From positions 186,001 to 250,000 of the forward strand of contig JAHGAU010000036.1 in the NCBI GenBank assembly GCA_019925105.1: DNA of 64,000 nucleotides, written 5' to 3'. Shown here piece by piece: positions 1 through 11,024 of the stretch; position 1 is the stretch's first letter, and each line of letters begins with the position of its first letter. The DNA is from Niebla homalea. Its lineage: Eukaryota; Ascomycota; Lecanoromycetes; Lecanorales; Ramalinaceae. A program made the translations under genes and the position numbers. The notes below the pieces were generated by a model, which searched no databases, had not been told where the DNA came from, and saw only the letters and a list, made by a program, of their open reading frames with translations.

Positions 1-1463
1 TGCAGCGATCAGGCCCCCGAACCCCGCAGTCTCGATGACGGAACCGCCGAAGATGGCGGACCAGGTCTGCCGGGGCCAGATGTTGGCGAGGAACATGGCG
101 CTGTAGACGCCCACGCCGATGCCGGGGAGGTAGTAGAGCAATTGGATGCCCGACCGGTCGGCGGGGTAGTCCTTGACCACCGTGAAGTAGATGCCGACGA
201 AGTAGAAGATGGAGTACATGGCTGCGCCTGTGGAGAAGCTGATCCAGGCCAGCAACGGTAGATCTTTCCGGTGGAATAAGTTGAGCGGGATCATGGGTTC
301 TTGCCGGGGCAGACGGCGGGAGATGAAATTGCCGGGTGCGATGAGGTGTTCATAGAGGAAGAAGCTGAGGAAGCAGATGGCGCCGATGATGATGGGTGTG
401 ATCACAGCGGCGGAGTTCCAGGTGTAGGTGGCGCCGCCCCATGTTGTGCCTAGGATTATAAGGGTGACGCCTGCGATGAAGAAGATGAGGCCGCCGAAAT
501 CGACGGTTGACATTTTGTAGAGGAAGCGGTTGAGTCGTCCGGGTATATTGCAAGGTGATGGCCCGACCAGATCATGTCGTAGTAGCACGAAGATGGCGAC
601 CATAGCGCAAGCAGCGACGGGGATGTTCAGGATGAAGCACCAGCGCCAATTCGATGCGGTCAGGTATCCACCGATCACAGGGCCAACGCCAAAACTGATT
701 CCACCAACTAAGCTGAAGAGGGTATTGTTCGTTGCATTTTCTTTCAGGGATACCTTGTCTGCGAGCACGACTTTGATTATGTTGAGCATGCCTGCGGCCG
801 CCACACCCATCAGTGCTCTCCCGAACAGCAGCATGACCCATGCTTGGGCGCCTGCTGCCAGAGCGGCCCCAATCATCATGATGACCATGACGGATTGGAG
901 TACAGCATGCCGGCCAAAGACGTCGGCGAATTGGCCCCAGATGGGGATAAATGAGGTGGAGGTGATGGTGAAGGCAGTTACGATCCAGTTGAGTTGCTCT
1001 ATCTGGCCTGTGGAGAATTTGCGATCAGCAAGGCTCCTAGAAAATGGTGAAGTCTGAAACTTCAAACCTGACTTACTGAAGTGGCTGGCAATAAATGGGA
1101 GGGCGGTGGCGATGACTACAGATTGTTGTCAGTGAGCCTGTGCCTCCAAGTCAGATCTTCTTCCAGGGGGGCCGCACTGGTAACATCTGTGGAAGCAATA
1201 AAGTATGGCAGAAATAGGCCAGCAACGAGCTTCCAGCGATAGACTCTGGCATTGTGTTTCTTGATCCTTATTTTTTCCTGTGTCCTTTGGTCCAGCTCTA
1301 CTTCTTGCTCAGTAGCTTCTGCTGCGCTCGGATCTTTGGTGACGGTTGGCTCTGCGTTTTCATGAATTGCATCTCTTTTAGATTCAGAGATTGTTGCATC
1401 CTCCTGTGCAGCAGCTATTCTTGCCCCTTTCTTCGCCTTCGCCTTCTTGTAGAGATAATACAT
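1..1463 (-). CDS. MFS multidrug transporter, DHA2-like (3' end beyond window)
   Basis: Proton-driven efflux permease of the plasma membrane, probably 14 membrane segments; the substrate cannot be read from sequence. Three exons are visible: 1463-1178, 1115-1077 and 1007-1, separated by introns 1177-1116 and 1076-1008. Joining restores the family's run ASTDVT-IIATALPFIASHFS-QIEQLNWIV. Further family marks are GQFADVFGRHA after TM2, GRALMGVAAAGMLN, and NWRWCFILNIPVA in the middle. A charged cytoplasmic N-terminus (MYYLYKKAKAKK) comes first. I chose the ATG at 1463; an upstream open stretch has no ATG. About 443 residues are visible and the last 100 or so lie beyond base 1. The second exon is only 39 nt. 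The family assignment is sure, the exact substrate class is not. Confidence 0.9.
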
Positions 1464-2310
1464 CCTGATGATTGTACTATCTGTAGCAAGAGGTTGGCAA
1501 CGTGTTAAAGGGCATGCGATCCGGAACGAAGAGAGAGCACGAAAACCAGAAGCAGGTCTCGCTATAGAAAGGGAATACCAGGCTTGTAGTATACAGGATA
1601 AAGGAAAAGTGAGAATCAAAGGGGGCAAAGGGCTGGCAACTGGGAAATGAATTCGCTTTTGTCCGGTTTATATATGGAACTCGCTACTTGTGCCTCATAT
1701 CTCGCAGGAAGCTCAAACAAAATAAAACGATCGAGGACTGAACATCCATACTCTTGCATTCTGACAGCGAGACCCCACATCATTATACTTCTTTAAGCAA
1801 TCTTTCCATTCGCACCGCCTTCTGAGAACAGACCATGATACCAGCACGCGGCTGAAGCTAGGTGGAAACAGTATACGCAAATGTGATAGGCCAGACGAGC
1901 TCGCTTCGAAGCAAAAGTTACCAACTGCGGTTTAGACGGAATTTAGGTTAGGTAAAGAAGGCTAAAGGTTTCATCATTATCACCAAGCCTGGCTCGTCGG
2001 GCGCCTAGGTAGTGTAGGTGCCTAATCTTGAGGCGGTGCAGACAATGCAAGGTGAACTTGTTGGTACAAGACGCTCATTGGTCGATGAAATCAAGGGGCT
2101 CGATGATCACGTGCAAGTTGAAGTGCTATAGCCGGAGTATCTCCGCAATATGCCCGGACCACTGACCACGCCAATTGTCAGCGATGATGTCCAACACATT
2201 GCTCATGCCAAGACCACCATTCCTCATTCCTCATCTATCCAGTACTGCTCTTATGCGCCTTTGACTCTTCATTCGTTACTGGATGATCTCATTGATCCTT
2301 CTACCATGAC
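1464..2310. other. Intergenic, divergent promoter region
   Basis: This separates the transporter (minus) from the Sec2-domain gene (plus), so it should hold both promoters. I see no coding region with an ATG and no RNA gene. A short CCTAGGTAG-type palindromic string near 2004 is of a kind common in ascomycete intergenic DNA. Confidence 0.5.
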
Positions 2311-3396
2311 ATGTCCTCTGTAACGGTCCTCTCCCCGCCATCCACCTCTTCCTTTCCCAACACGCAGAGTATTCCCTGCCATCAATGCGGCACCGATATA
2401 TCCTATGCCGCCGCAACAGCAGTCGCTGAAGATGCACAAAGACGTATTACAGAGCTCGAACAGCAGGTTCGGATCTTGACTGGGAAAGCGACGGCAGCAG
2501 GTAAAAAGCCCCCTCATTGTTTTCGTACTATCTCGGCACTGCGACATTGCCTCTGTCATGCCCACATACACCGTTCGTCCGCTTTTCACCGATCGCTCAG
2601 GCACACATCTTTCCCCAACATCTGCAGCTACCCTTCTTCCGAGCCTACACCAATCCGTCAGACTTGCCATCGTTGGCATTCTCACTTATACAGCAATCCG
2701 TCCCTGAACGCACCACCTTGCTGACCTACCTCTACAATGGCAGTCGACAAAGCCGCCGACTACGAAGATCAGCTCCACCAAATCCGTTCCTCCAAAGCTC
2801 AACCACCTATATCCTCCTCGCCACATCCACCACAATCAGCACAAGAAAACCTCTCTCCCCGCCCTCCCTCTCGCCCCTCCTCCACCTCCGCCATAAATAC
2901 CAATCCCCATCCACCGCCACCACCACCCGCCCCCGTCACCCAGATAGCCGAACCAAGACCCCGGCCCTACTCCCGTCTAACCAACCTCCTCCACCGCTCC
3001 ACCTCCAACTCCACCCTCCCCCCCTCCTCAGCATCCGCGACCCAGACCGCCTTCCCCAACCGCAACCCCTCACCCGCCGCTCCAGCAGTGCCCCCACCTC
3101 CAGCCAACCCCAACCACACCGACCTCCTGACCCAGCTCTCGCGCGAACAGTCCCTCCGCCTCGCGGCCGAGAAGCGCACCGCGCAGACCAACGACGAGCT
3201 GGAGGAGCTGTCCGCGCAGCTCTTCACCGAGGCGAACGAGATGGTCGCCACGGAGCGGAAAGCGCGGGCGGCGTTGGAGGAGCGGGTCAAGGTGCTGGAG
3301 CGGCGGGATCGGGAGAAGAGGGAGCGGTTGGGGGTGTTGGAGGGGCGGTTGGGGAGGATTGAGCGGGTCAGGGGGATGTTGGGGGGGAATACTTAG
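2311..3396 (+). CDS. Sec2-domain Rab guanine nucleotide exchange factor
   Basis: Predicted exchange factor for a Sec4/Rab8-type GTPase in secretory vesicle traffic. There are two exons, 2311-2500 and 2744-3396; the intron 2501-2743 has GTAAAA and GGCAG ends, and joining gives TAAVDKAADYEDQLHQ in frame, 280 aa. The N-terminus has one CxxC (CHQCG) and a short coiled coil. A long Pro/Ser-rich linker follows. The C-terminal third (about residues 190-275) is the Sec2/Rabin-type coiled coil, with LSAQLFTEANEMVA and RKARAALEERVKVLERRD. It is much shorter than yeast Sec2, which carries a long C-terminal regulatory part; small Sec2-domain proteins occur in filamentous fungi. The end of the gene is very G-rich. 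Confidence 0.85.
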
Positions 3397-3398
3397 GT

Positions 3399-3427
3399 GG
3401 GGAAAAGGGGAGGGGGAGGGGGAGGGG
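3399..3427 (+). other. G-quadruplex-forming motif just after the Sec2-domain stop codon
   Basis: Five G-runs of 4, 4, 5, 5 and 4 are separated by AAAA, A, A and A, starting 3 nt after the stop. The pattern fits the G4 consensus on the sense strand, so it would be in the 3' UTR of the mRNA. Confidence 0.6.
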
Positions 3428-3856
3428 CCGCTAATGGGCGGTGTGGAGGGGGAGGGTGGTAGGGGTGGAGGCAGAGGTGAGGGGGGTTGGGGGAGAAGTG
3501 TTGTATACAAGGAATCATAGCGGGCGTAAGGAGGAGACGGGGGAGTTGAGGGGTGGGGTCTTCTGCATGACGATCTGGATAGAAGCTCGACCTGGTGGTA
3601 TTGGCTTACACATCCCATCATTCGGTTGCTATGTTGTGTAGCCATCTAGGCGCAGTGCGCTACTAGGCTATTTCTCCAAATCTCGTATCGAATCCCATCA
3701 AATCTGTACATTAGCTACTACCGCCATCCAGACGAAATCTCACCAAAAAAAATTAACAAATTCAAGTCAGATTCTCCCAAACAACTTTCAACCCCATAAT
3801 TTGCCTTCCAAAATTCCCTCTTATTTCAAATTCAAAGCACCCCCCCCCAAACCTCC
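3428..3856. other. Intergenic, convergent 3' ends
   Basis: Between the Sec2-domain gene and the permease, both ending here. G-rich at the left, then a C-run near 3841. No gene is seen. Confidence 0.5.
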
Positions 3857-5912
3857 CTACGACGAACTATCCCCCTCGTCCCCGTTCCCAATAACCCCCT
3901 CCTGCTCCGCCCTCTCCAGCGCGCCCGGCTCAGCGACATCCACCCCGGCCCTCTCGGCCTCGATCTGGCGGATCGGACCCGTGAACCAGCGTCGGGCCCA
4001 GAGCAGCCAACTGCCGAGCGCCCAGACGGCGACGATGCCGACGGCGACGGGGGTGTAGTTGAGGGTCTGGGAGTCGACGGGGTTGGCCTCGGGGAGGCAG
4101 AAGACGATGGTGAGGAAGGCTACGTAGCCTGCGGGTGCAGAGGTTAGCGGAGGAGGAGGGTTGTGCAGGGGGGAAAAAGGGTGGAAGAAAGGGGCGGTGC
4201 AGTGAAACTTGGTAGGATGTGGAAACCTTGGGGGTGCTGTATGGAAGGTTGGATCGGGAGTGCGGCATATGGGGTTTAACGAAGGTGATGAGGGAACTGT
4301 GTGTACTTACAAGATGCTACGAGTGCGATCGGCCGGGAAGCGAAGCGGAGGTTGAAGGGGCCCTTGCGGAAGTTACGGTGCCAGATCATGCCGATGAGGA
4401 TGGGGAGGGTGTAGGAGATGTAGAGGCCGATCGTCGCGATACTCGTCGCAGCGCTAAATGCCACGCTCGACCCCAGTGAGGGAATGGCAAGGAGGAATGA
4501 TAAGGTAGCTGCAAGCCAGACTGTGCGAATGGGTGATTGGAAGCGCGCGTCCACGCTGGTGAAGAAATGGGGTAACCCGCCATCCCTTGAGAAACCGAAC
4601 ATCATCCGTGAATTGGATGTCATGGAAAACAGACCGGCGTGCCAGACGCAGAGGATGACGAGGGTCATGAGGGCGAGGGCACCCTTGGTGCCGAAGATGT
4701 TGACGAGGATTTGGATGACGGGTTGGCCGACATCCGAGTCGACGGTGCTGGGGAAGTCTTGGATCGAGAAGAGGAGGGAGATGAGGAGGAAGAAGCCAAA
4801 CACAGAAGAGCAGCCGACGGAGGTGAGGACGCCGAGGGGTGCGTTCCAGGCAGCGTTCTGGGTTTCTTCGGATAGGTGGGCGGAGGCGTCTGGATATCAT
4901 GAGCTCGAATGCCAGCGGAATAGGGTGTGCAGGAGATGCATGTGGGAGTACAAGAGTCAAACAGTGGATAAGAGATCAGGAGAAGGGGGAACGCACCAAA
5001 ACCGGTGATGGTATATTGACTCATCAAGATTCCGCAGACAGCCACATAGGCCGGGCTGGCACGCATGCTCCATCCGATGGGGTCACCGGTGCCATCGTAG
5101 AACGAAGCAAAGACGAACTTGGCGCTTTGGTGCTTCGGGGCCTTAGCCAGGACTGCGATTGCGAAGCTCGTCACTCCGAGAGAATGCAACACGATGCTGG
5201 TATTATTTAGATATCTCAAGACCTTCACTCCAAAGGTATTGAACATGGCATGGCTCCACAGTAGGGCAGCATAAATACCCAAGGTATTGCCCGCGGTTGG
5301 TGAGAAGCTACCCTGAACTGTCGCGGTGGTAGCGATCAATTGAGCGCAGCCAAAAGTGATGCCGGTAGTGACAGCGACTTGTCCGAGAAGATTAAACCAG
5401 CCAGTGACCCAGGCGAAGAAGGCGGAGTATGGATCAGGGGCAAGGATGGCGGCCCAAAAGTAAGGGCCACCGGACGTTGGTACAGCGGAGACGATTTCGG
5501 CCATACCAAGAGCGACGAACATGGTGAAGAAGGAAACACATATCCAGCCGACGGACATGACGCCTGGACCGCCAGTGGTGAGACCATATTCGAAGAGGGT
5601 GGTGATGCCGGTGATGACGCTCTATCAGAATATTGAGTCAGGGGATGTATGAACAATCATCGATGATAGTCGTTTATATCATATCGTGACATAGCTTCTG
5701 TTCTTCACCAATGAAAAGGTAGGTACTTTATGGAAATCGAGAAAGGGATAAAAGATATTAAAGAGAATGTGACCCACGATTATGGAGAAGGAGACGCCAA
5801 AATTATGCAAGAAGCTCCAATTTCTTCTCAATTCCTGCTTGTACCCCAATTGAGCCAGACGGTCTTCATCCTGTTCCTGCCTTGTTGGCTTCGAGCCCTC
5901 CATTTCAGCCAT
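3857..5912 (-). CDS. Amino-acid/GABA permease (APC superfamily)
   Basis: Plasma-membrane uptake permease of the APC family, closest in style to fungal GABA/choline permeases (Uga4/Hnm1 type). There are four exons: 5912-5778, 5621-4997, 4889-4311 and 4128-3857. The introns are 156, 107 and 182 nt, and the total is 536 aa with consistent phases. Joins restore SFSIISVITGITTLFEYG, TGFDASAHLSEETQNAAWNA and a Cys-Tyr-Val-Ala-Phe-Leu segment. The N-terminal LHNFGVSFS and the TTGGPGVMSVGWI block are hallmarks of this subfamily. About 12 membrane segments are apparent, with a short acidic tail. The start is the ATG at 5912; an ATG at 5903 is also in frame. Substrate choice is inferred only. Confidence 0.9.
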
Positions 5913-6392
5913 TGTTCCTATCGCTGTCGATATGTCCCCTCTCTGTGGTCGCTGATTCCCCAATCCGCGTACTCAAATGGTCATATGTACCTAAAATTGA
6001 TGACGCTTGTACCTCCTGCTCCGAACACATGCGAGCAGATGCAGGTTGACATGTCCGTCATGGCACGCGACAACCATCTCGACGTTATCAATCATTTCCG
6101 CATTAACCCCCAGCCCCAAACTCTTTAGCCTCGACTATCTTACCAGGCTTCTGGGCCTGCACTAAGGAAAACGTACTTGCAGAAGTAAGAGCTTGCCGAG
6201 TCGCTGCCGTCGCAGAAAATATACTACTGATAACGTTGTGATTGGCTGTAATCATTCTCGCTTATCCTGCCTAAAAGGGGGATAGGAGAAACTTGGCCCT
6301 ACGTCAGTCGGTTGAAGCATAAATCTCAGTAGAAAATGGAGGGGTACGAGGGGTAAAATGTCAACAATATTGACATATCAGACGTCAATTGT
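5913..6392. other. Intergenic, divergent promoters
   Basis: Between the permease (minus) and the YAP1-binding-like gene (plus). No coding region or RNA is recognised. Confidence 0.5.
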
Positions 6393-8555
6393 ATGTCGAC
6401 GATGGCCGATGATAGCGGGAATCCATTGATCAAGGCTCTGCCGCCAGCGACAGACTACATCTCATATCTCACTCTTGTCGAGTATAATCTGTCCAAGCAA
6501 CAGCTACCGACCCTGCATAAAGTCCTTCAAGACACAACGTTGACAACGAATATTGGCTGGGATTTGGTCCATCTGCTCCTGCCTCTACTTCCAGATTCGG
6601 AGGATTGTCTCCGTGACGTGGCGAAATTGGGCAATCCACGAGAGGTCGTACTGAAAGTGACGGAGCTTCTCGAGGAGATTGGGCGCGAAGAAGATGAAGA
6701 TGAAGATGAAGATGAAGATGAAGATGACGAGGGACCGGACGATGAGGATGTCAAGGAAGGCGCAGACTCTCAGACCACAGCAAAACAAACATCTTCCAAG
6801 ACCCGACCTCCCTCCAAGATAACCCGCTTCAGCACTCTCCTTTCCCTTCTCTCTATCCTTCACCCACGCATCAAGACCAAGTATCCCAGCCGCTTCCTCT
6901 CCACATCCCTCCAAGCCATTCTCTCCGCCTACACTTCCCCTGGTCTCCCAGTAAGCGCAATCTGCGCCTCTGCCATCCTCGACTTCACCCGCCAGATTGC
7001 TCCTGGAGGAAGTAAGAGGCCTACCGTACCTCCGAGAAAGTCCAGCTCCTCAATAGCAACCTTACAAGCTTTTCAGAATACCCAACGCGCCAACCAATCA
7101 CTATCATCAGGCTCCGCACCGGACCCGGAAGCAAACACCGATGGCGTCGATGCGGGTGAGGATGCTTTGCAAAGAAGACTGTTGCAGTCCTTCATGACAT
7201 ATGTGGCCGAGGTGTACCTATCTCGCATGCCCGATGATACAGACGAAGACGCCCCAGGCACGTGCTGGGCAGGCCGGTATATGGAGATTGTCCAGCCTGG
7301 GAGAGTCGTGCCAGGACGGCGCACGATCGGAGATTTATTCTCGGACGAGGACAAACCCTACCATGAAAGGGATGCCGTCGTTGGATCGATCCTAGCTCAA
7401 TCTCGCGACCTCTGCCTTTCCCCCACCGAGCTCCTCACCACCATCATCAGACCTCCTGAGCCTTCCGACGGCGGGCAGACAGAAGGCCACCAAGAAGCCA
7501 CCGAAGACGACACCATATCCACGCTCCCATCCTCCCCGTCCGACGTCCCCCTTTCCACGGCAGGGGCCCTCTACATCCTCACCGCCACATTCGCCTCACC
7601 CATACTCTTCCACCGCCATCACGACCCCCCCGCCCCGTCCGTCGAGTTACCATCCTACCCAACCCTGCTGCACTCCCTCCTCCCGGAACCCACCTCCCCA
7701 ATCCTAGGCACCGAGCCACCCGCTTTCCTAGACGCGCTCTTCTTCCTCGGCCTCTATATCCTCAACTCTTCTTCTTCTTCCTCCTCCCCAACTCCATCCC
7801 CACCATTTCCAACCAACGCCTTACAACAACTAACCCTCCTCTCCTCGCGCCTCCCCTCACCCAGCCAACGCTACGTCGCGCACACCCTCGCATCAGCGAT
7901 GCTGCACCACCACCCGGACCCGCCCTCCCAATTGGGGTACATACGGGATACCTTGCAGCACTGTCCCTACGAGAACGTTCGCGCGGAGGCGGTGGGGTGG
8001 CTGAAGGATTCGATCGTCCGTGCTGCGAATAATAGTGGTCGTACGGACGATGGCGATGCAGGCACGGAGAACACGAGGGTTGTTGGTGGGGATGAAGCAA
8101 CAGCACCACCACCAACAACAACAACAACAACAACAACAACAACGGAGGCGGCGGCGGTGTTCCTCGCCCCGACCTTGCTTCCGGATCTGCGACCCTACCT
8201 CTTCCCTCCCCCCACACCAGCACCAGCAGGAGAGAAGGAGGAAGAGGAAGGAGAAGAGTCCGCCGCGGCGGCGTTCCAGGCGATGCAGCCGTTTCACGTG
8301 GCGGTCCTGAATCTGGTCTTCCTCATCTTCTCGAGTCGGGGGGATGTTATCAGGGGGGGATTGAACGCTCGGGCCATGGAGGCCGAGATCAGGGACTGGG
8401 TCAGGGCATTGGATGGGGAGGTGGAGAAGTGGGAACGCTGGGGTCGGTCCGATGACGGAGGAGGAGGAAGGATGGATGGGATGGGGGGCGAGATGGAGAT
8501 CATGAGGGTGAATTGCGCGATGTGTCTGGAGAAGCTGGGGGGAGCGACGGCGTAG
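6393..8555 (+). CDS. YAP1-binding/ALF4/glomulin-family protein
   Basis: Single-exon gene, 720 aa. The N-terminus (ALPPATDYISYLTLVEYN, then TNIGWDLVHLLLPLLPD) is the signature of the fungal YAP-binding/ALF4/glomulin family, helical-repeat proteins; yeast Ybp1/Ybp2 bind the oxidative-stress factor Yap1. Residues from about 98 form an acidic Glu-Asp run encoded by a GAA-GAT hexamer repeat. There is a serine run near residue 460 and a ten-threonine run around residue 575, encoded by an AAC trinucleotide tract. C-terminal helices follow and end with CLEKLGG. ATGs at 6393 and 6402 are both possible; the first is used. A role in peroxide response is by family analogy. Confidence 0.8.
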   Translation: MSTMADDSGNPLIKALPPATDYISYLTLVEYNLSKQQLPTLHKVLQDTTLTTNIGWDLVHLLLPLLPDSEDCLRDVAKLGNPREVVLKVTELLEEIGREEDEDEDEDEDEDDEGPDDEDVKEGADSQTTAKQTSSKTRPPSKITRFSTLLSLLSILHPRIKTKYPSRFLSTSLQAILSAYTSPGLPVSAICASAILDFTRQIAPGGSKRPTVPPRKSSSSIATLQAFQNTQRANQSLSSGSAPDPEANTDGVDAGEDALQRRLLQSFMTYVAEVYLSRMPDDTDEDAPGTCWAGRYMEIVQPGRVVPGRRTIGDLFSDEDKPYHERDAVVGSILAQSRDLCLSPTELLTTIIRPPEPSDGGQTEGHQEATEDDTISTLPSSPSDVPLSTAGALYILTATFASPILFHRHHDPPAPSVELPSYPTLLHSLLPEPTSPILGTEPPAFLDALFFLGLYILNSSSSSSSPTPSPPFPTNALQQLTLLSSRLPSPSQRYVAHTLASAMLHHHPDPPSQLGYIRDTLQHCPYENVRAEAVGWLKDSIVRAANNSGRTDDGDAGTENTRVVGGDEATAPPPTTTTTTTTTTEAAAVFLAPTLLPDLRPYLFPPPTPAPAGEKEEEEGEESAAAAFQAMQPFHVAVLNLVFLIFSSRGDVIRGGLNARAMEAEIRDWVRALDGEVEKWERWGRSDDGGGGRMDGMGGEMEIMRVNCAMCLEKLGGATA
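6687..6727 (+). repeat. Coding hexanucleotide repeat (GAAGAT)n
   Basis: Near-perfect tandem GAAGAT/GATGAA units encode an alternating Glu-Asp stretch inside the YAP1-binding-like protein. Likely to vary in copy number between strains. Confidence 0.85.
8113..8143 (+). repeat. Coding trinucleotide repeat (AAC)n, poly-Thr
   Basis: A tract of ACA/AAC triplets encodes about ten consecutive threonines in the same gene, inside a low-complexity linker. Confidence 0.85.
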
Positions 8556-9064
8556 TTGCTGCTGCATGTGTACACACGGAGATGATGTTGGATGCACGAA
8601 GTAGAGATTTGGAATTCAAGAATCGTTTCGTCTGCTGAAATCATAATTACACCTTCCCTCTCATCATCCTAGGAGGCCGCGCATCTTTTACAAAACAACA
8701 ACAATTTGTTCACCCCCCTTCCTCCGTCCCTCATCCCTCCCTCTCAAGAAATACAGCAATACTTTTCAGTGGAAAAATCAATGAACATGGGAAAACACCG
8801 CCTACTATCCTTTCCTTTGCGTCCTCTCTCCCTCTCTCCCTCTCTCTTTTTTTTTTCTTTTCTTTTTTGGGAGGGGGGGAGGCGGGGACACCTCTTTCTT
8901 CCACCTCCATCCCTCAGTCAACGTATCAGCATTCAGCAGCAGAGCAGACTCATCACCACCACAACAACAACATTGCCTTTTCTACTCCCTGCTGCCAACT
9001 TTCCCCCCCAGATCCAATGACGATAATGATGAGGAGAAAGAAGTGGCGTGCACCTCACCGCCGC
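8556..9064. other. Intergenic, convergent 3' ends with pyrimidine tract
   Basis: Between two converging genes. It contains a CT-rich then T-rich tract around 8822-8867 followed by a G-run. No gene is seen. Confidence 0.5.
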
Positions 9065-11024
9065 TTAGTGGACCACCACCTTGGCTGCTGAGTTGGCAGC
9101 GGCACCAACGCCAACACCAGCCCCGCGACCCTTCGCGCGCAGTTGATGACGTCGACACCCCGCCTGCTGCTGCTGCTGCTGATCCCCTCCTCCTTCTGCC
9201 TCCCCCTTGACAGGACGACGACTGGTGAAGTGGTCGTACGCGGGCGTCCCCACCACCACCACAGGCCGAGCCGGAGGCAAGGCGCGCAACTCGTGATCTT
9301 CGGACGTGCTGCCGCCGCCCGAGGAGGAGAGTTTGCTGTTGGCCACTGCTGCGGCGGCGGCGGCGAAGCGGGCTTTCTTCTTTCCTTTCTTGGGGGTGGG
9401 GGTGGGGCTCGCGTTTGCTGTAACTGCAACTGCAGCAGCAGCAGCAGGAGGAGTGGCGGCGGCAACTCCATCGACAGATTTGTCGGTGTCGTTGTCGGGA
9501 AGGCGGCCATACCTCTCGGCTGACTTGGACGGGGAGATGTTGGCCAGCGTGGAGCGGATGCGCTCTTTGCTCCCCTGGGGGCGCGAGGTTCCGGCACCGG
9601 ATGGGGATTCCGGGCCGGATTCCGGGTCGTGGGTGGATGTGGTGTTGGTGCGTGGGTAGTTGGAGGTGTCGCCGTGGCCGCCACCGGTGGAGGAGGAAGT
9701 GTAGGGGTAGAAGCCGTGGCCGAAGACGCAAGGGCAGAGGGACATGATGGGGGCTTTGAGCATGGGGAGGCAGGCACACATGATGCCGACGTTTGCTTCG
9801 ATGGTGGTCCAGATTGTGGAGTTGAGGGTGCCGTAGATTTGGTCGTGGGCCTTGGAGCCGTGGTCGAGGGTTGTCATGCGGAGGATGGAGGTGACGCAGA
9901 CGCTGGTGGAGTTGGAAGAGAGGGTATGGCGTTAGCTTCACGTGTGCGATCTGAGATATTGGAGCACCAGGGGCGAGAGGGGGAGAATCGGCATCACGGG
10001 CCAATTGGTCATGGACCAGGCTAAAGAGAGAGAATATGGTGCAGAGACTCACAAAGACCCCAATGCAAAGACAACCATCAATCCAACCTTCTGACGCTTT
10101 GGGATGGCCAGCTTCCACGTCGGGCGCATCGGGAGGATCAAAACTGCGACGTCACCAATGATATTGGTCACAGCCCCGGCATACCAAAAGGCAGTGAGAC
10201 TAATACAGTGGCCTGGTTCCGTTTTATCCCAAACATGGGAGATAGGTGTGCACTGGAAGATTGTAACAAAGACCGAGGCAATGCCGTAGGATAGGATGTA
10301 GGCCAGCACAACGTAAACCAATTTGCGGAAGATGGGTCCGGAAAAGATCTGCAGATAGAGTAGGCAGATGGAGGTTTTGGTGAAGTTGATGGTGAATTTG
10401 TAGAAGATTTGAGTGGCATAGAATGCCTAGGAAAGAGATCAGTCAGGGGAAGAGGCGACAAGCAATGCTAGAGTAGTTGCTGGAGAATGCGGCGGAAATG
10501 TATCTCACCTGAAGCGTAATATATTTGTCCTGTAGACTCAAGGTCGACGCATGTTTGCCACAGCCATGTTCGACACCTGTGTCCCCAATCAGCTTAATCC
10601 ATACATGCTGCTATCAGCCCTTATGTGAGGAATGAGGGAATGACTCACTGATACAGTTGGCAATAGTCAAACCGACAGCCATAATCTATAACACCAGCCT
10701 CGTTAGCTCAATTGCATCACTTCGTCTGCTGCTACGCTCTGAACCTCGATTGAACGTCCACTGAACGTCCATGGTTTCGCCAGTGTTGAAATGACGTCCC
10801 GAACCAAACCGGTCGGAATGCATGCAACTCACTTGGCTTAGAATGATGAAGTAGTCGGAGCAGACGAGTCGACTCCCTATGTGCTGGCGAGCAATAACGC
10901 GGCTCATGACAAGGAGAACGGCGAATCCAGTCAGGGCGATAGAAATGATAAAGAGATTGACGCCGCGACCATACAAGTGACCGCCGCTCGGTTCAATGGC
11001 CCTCATCTTGATCATAGGTGCCAT
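9065..11024 (-). CDS. PTH11/SAT4-type rhodopsin-like integral membrane protein
   Basis: Fungal seven-helix membrane protein of the rhodopsin-domain (SAT4/PTH11-like) family; some members sense surfaces or ligands, most are uncharacterised. There are five exons: 11024-10833, 10685-10649 (37 nt), 10576-10509, 10426-10053 and 9902-9065, giving 502 aa. Typical marks are YFIILSQIMAVGLTIANC, the EHGCGKHASTL loop, FYKFTINFTKTSICLLYLQIF, FQCTPISHVWD and IGDVAVLILPMRPTWKL. The start is the ATG at 11024. The last exon encodes about 215 residues of cytoplasmic low-complexity tail after the final helix, with Ala runs, a KKGKKKARF basic cluster and six Gln encoded by a CAG repeat (9164-9180). Confidence 0.88.
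9164..9180 (-). repeat. CAG repeat encoding poly-Gln
   Basis: TGC triplets on the plus strand read CAG on the coding strand, giving six glutamines in the tail of the rhodopsin-like protein. Confidence 0.8.

Noticed and set aside
2517..3362. 281-codon frame overlapping the Sec2-domain gene
   Set aside because: Off-frame; the other frame has the clear Sec2 coiled coil and splices correctly.
7893..8597. 234-codon antisense frame over the YAP1-binding-like gene
   Set aside because: Poly-Cys and poly-Trp runs come from the AAC repeat read backwards.
8982..10118. 378-codon minus-strand frame
   Set aside because: Shadow of the rhodopsin-like gene in another frame; composition is His/Pro/Arg-rich as expected from an off-frame reading of GC-rich coding DNA.
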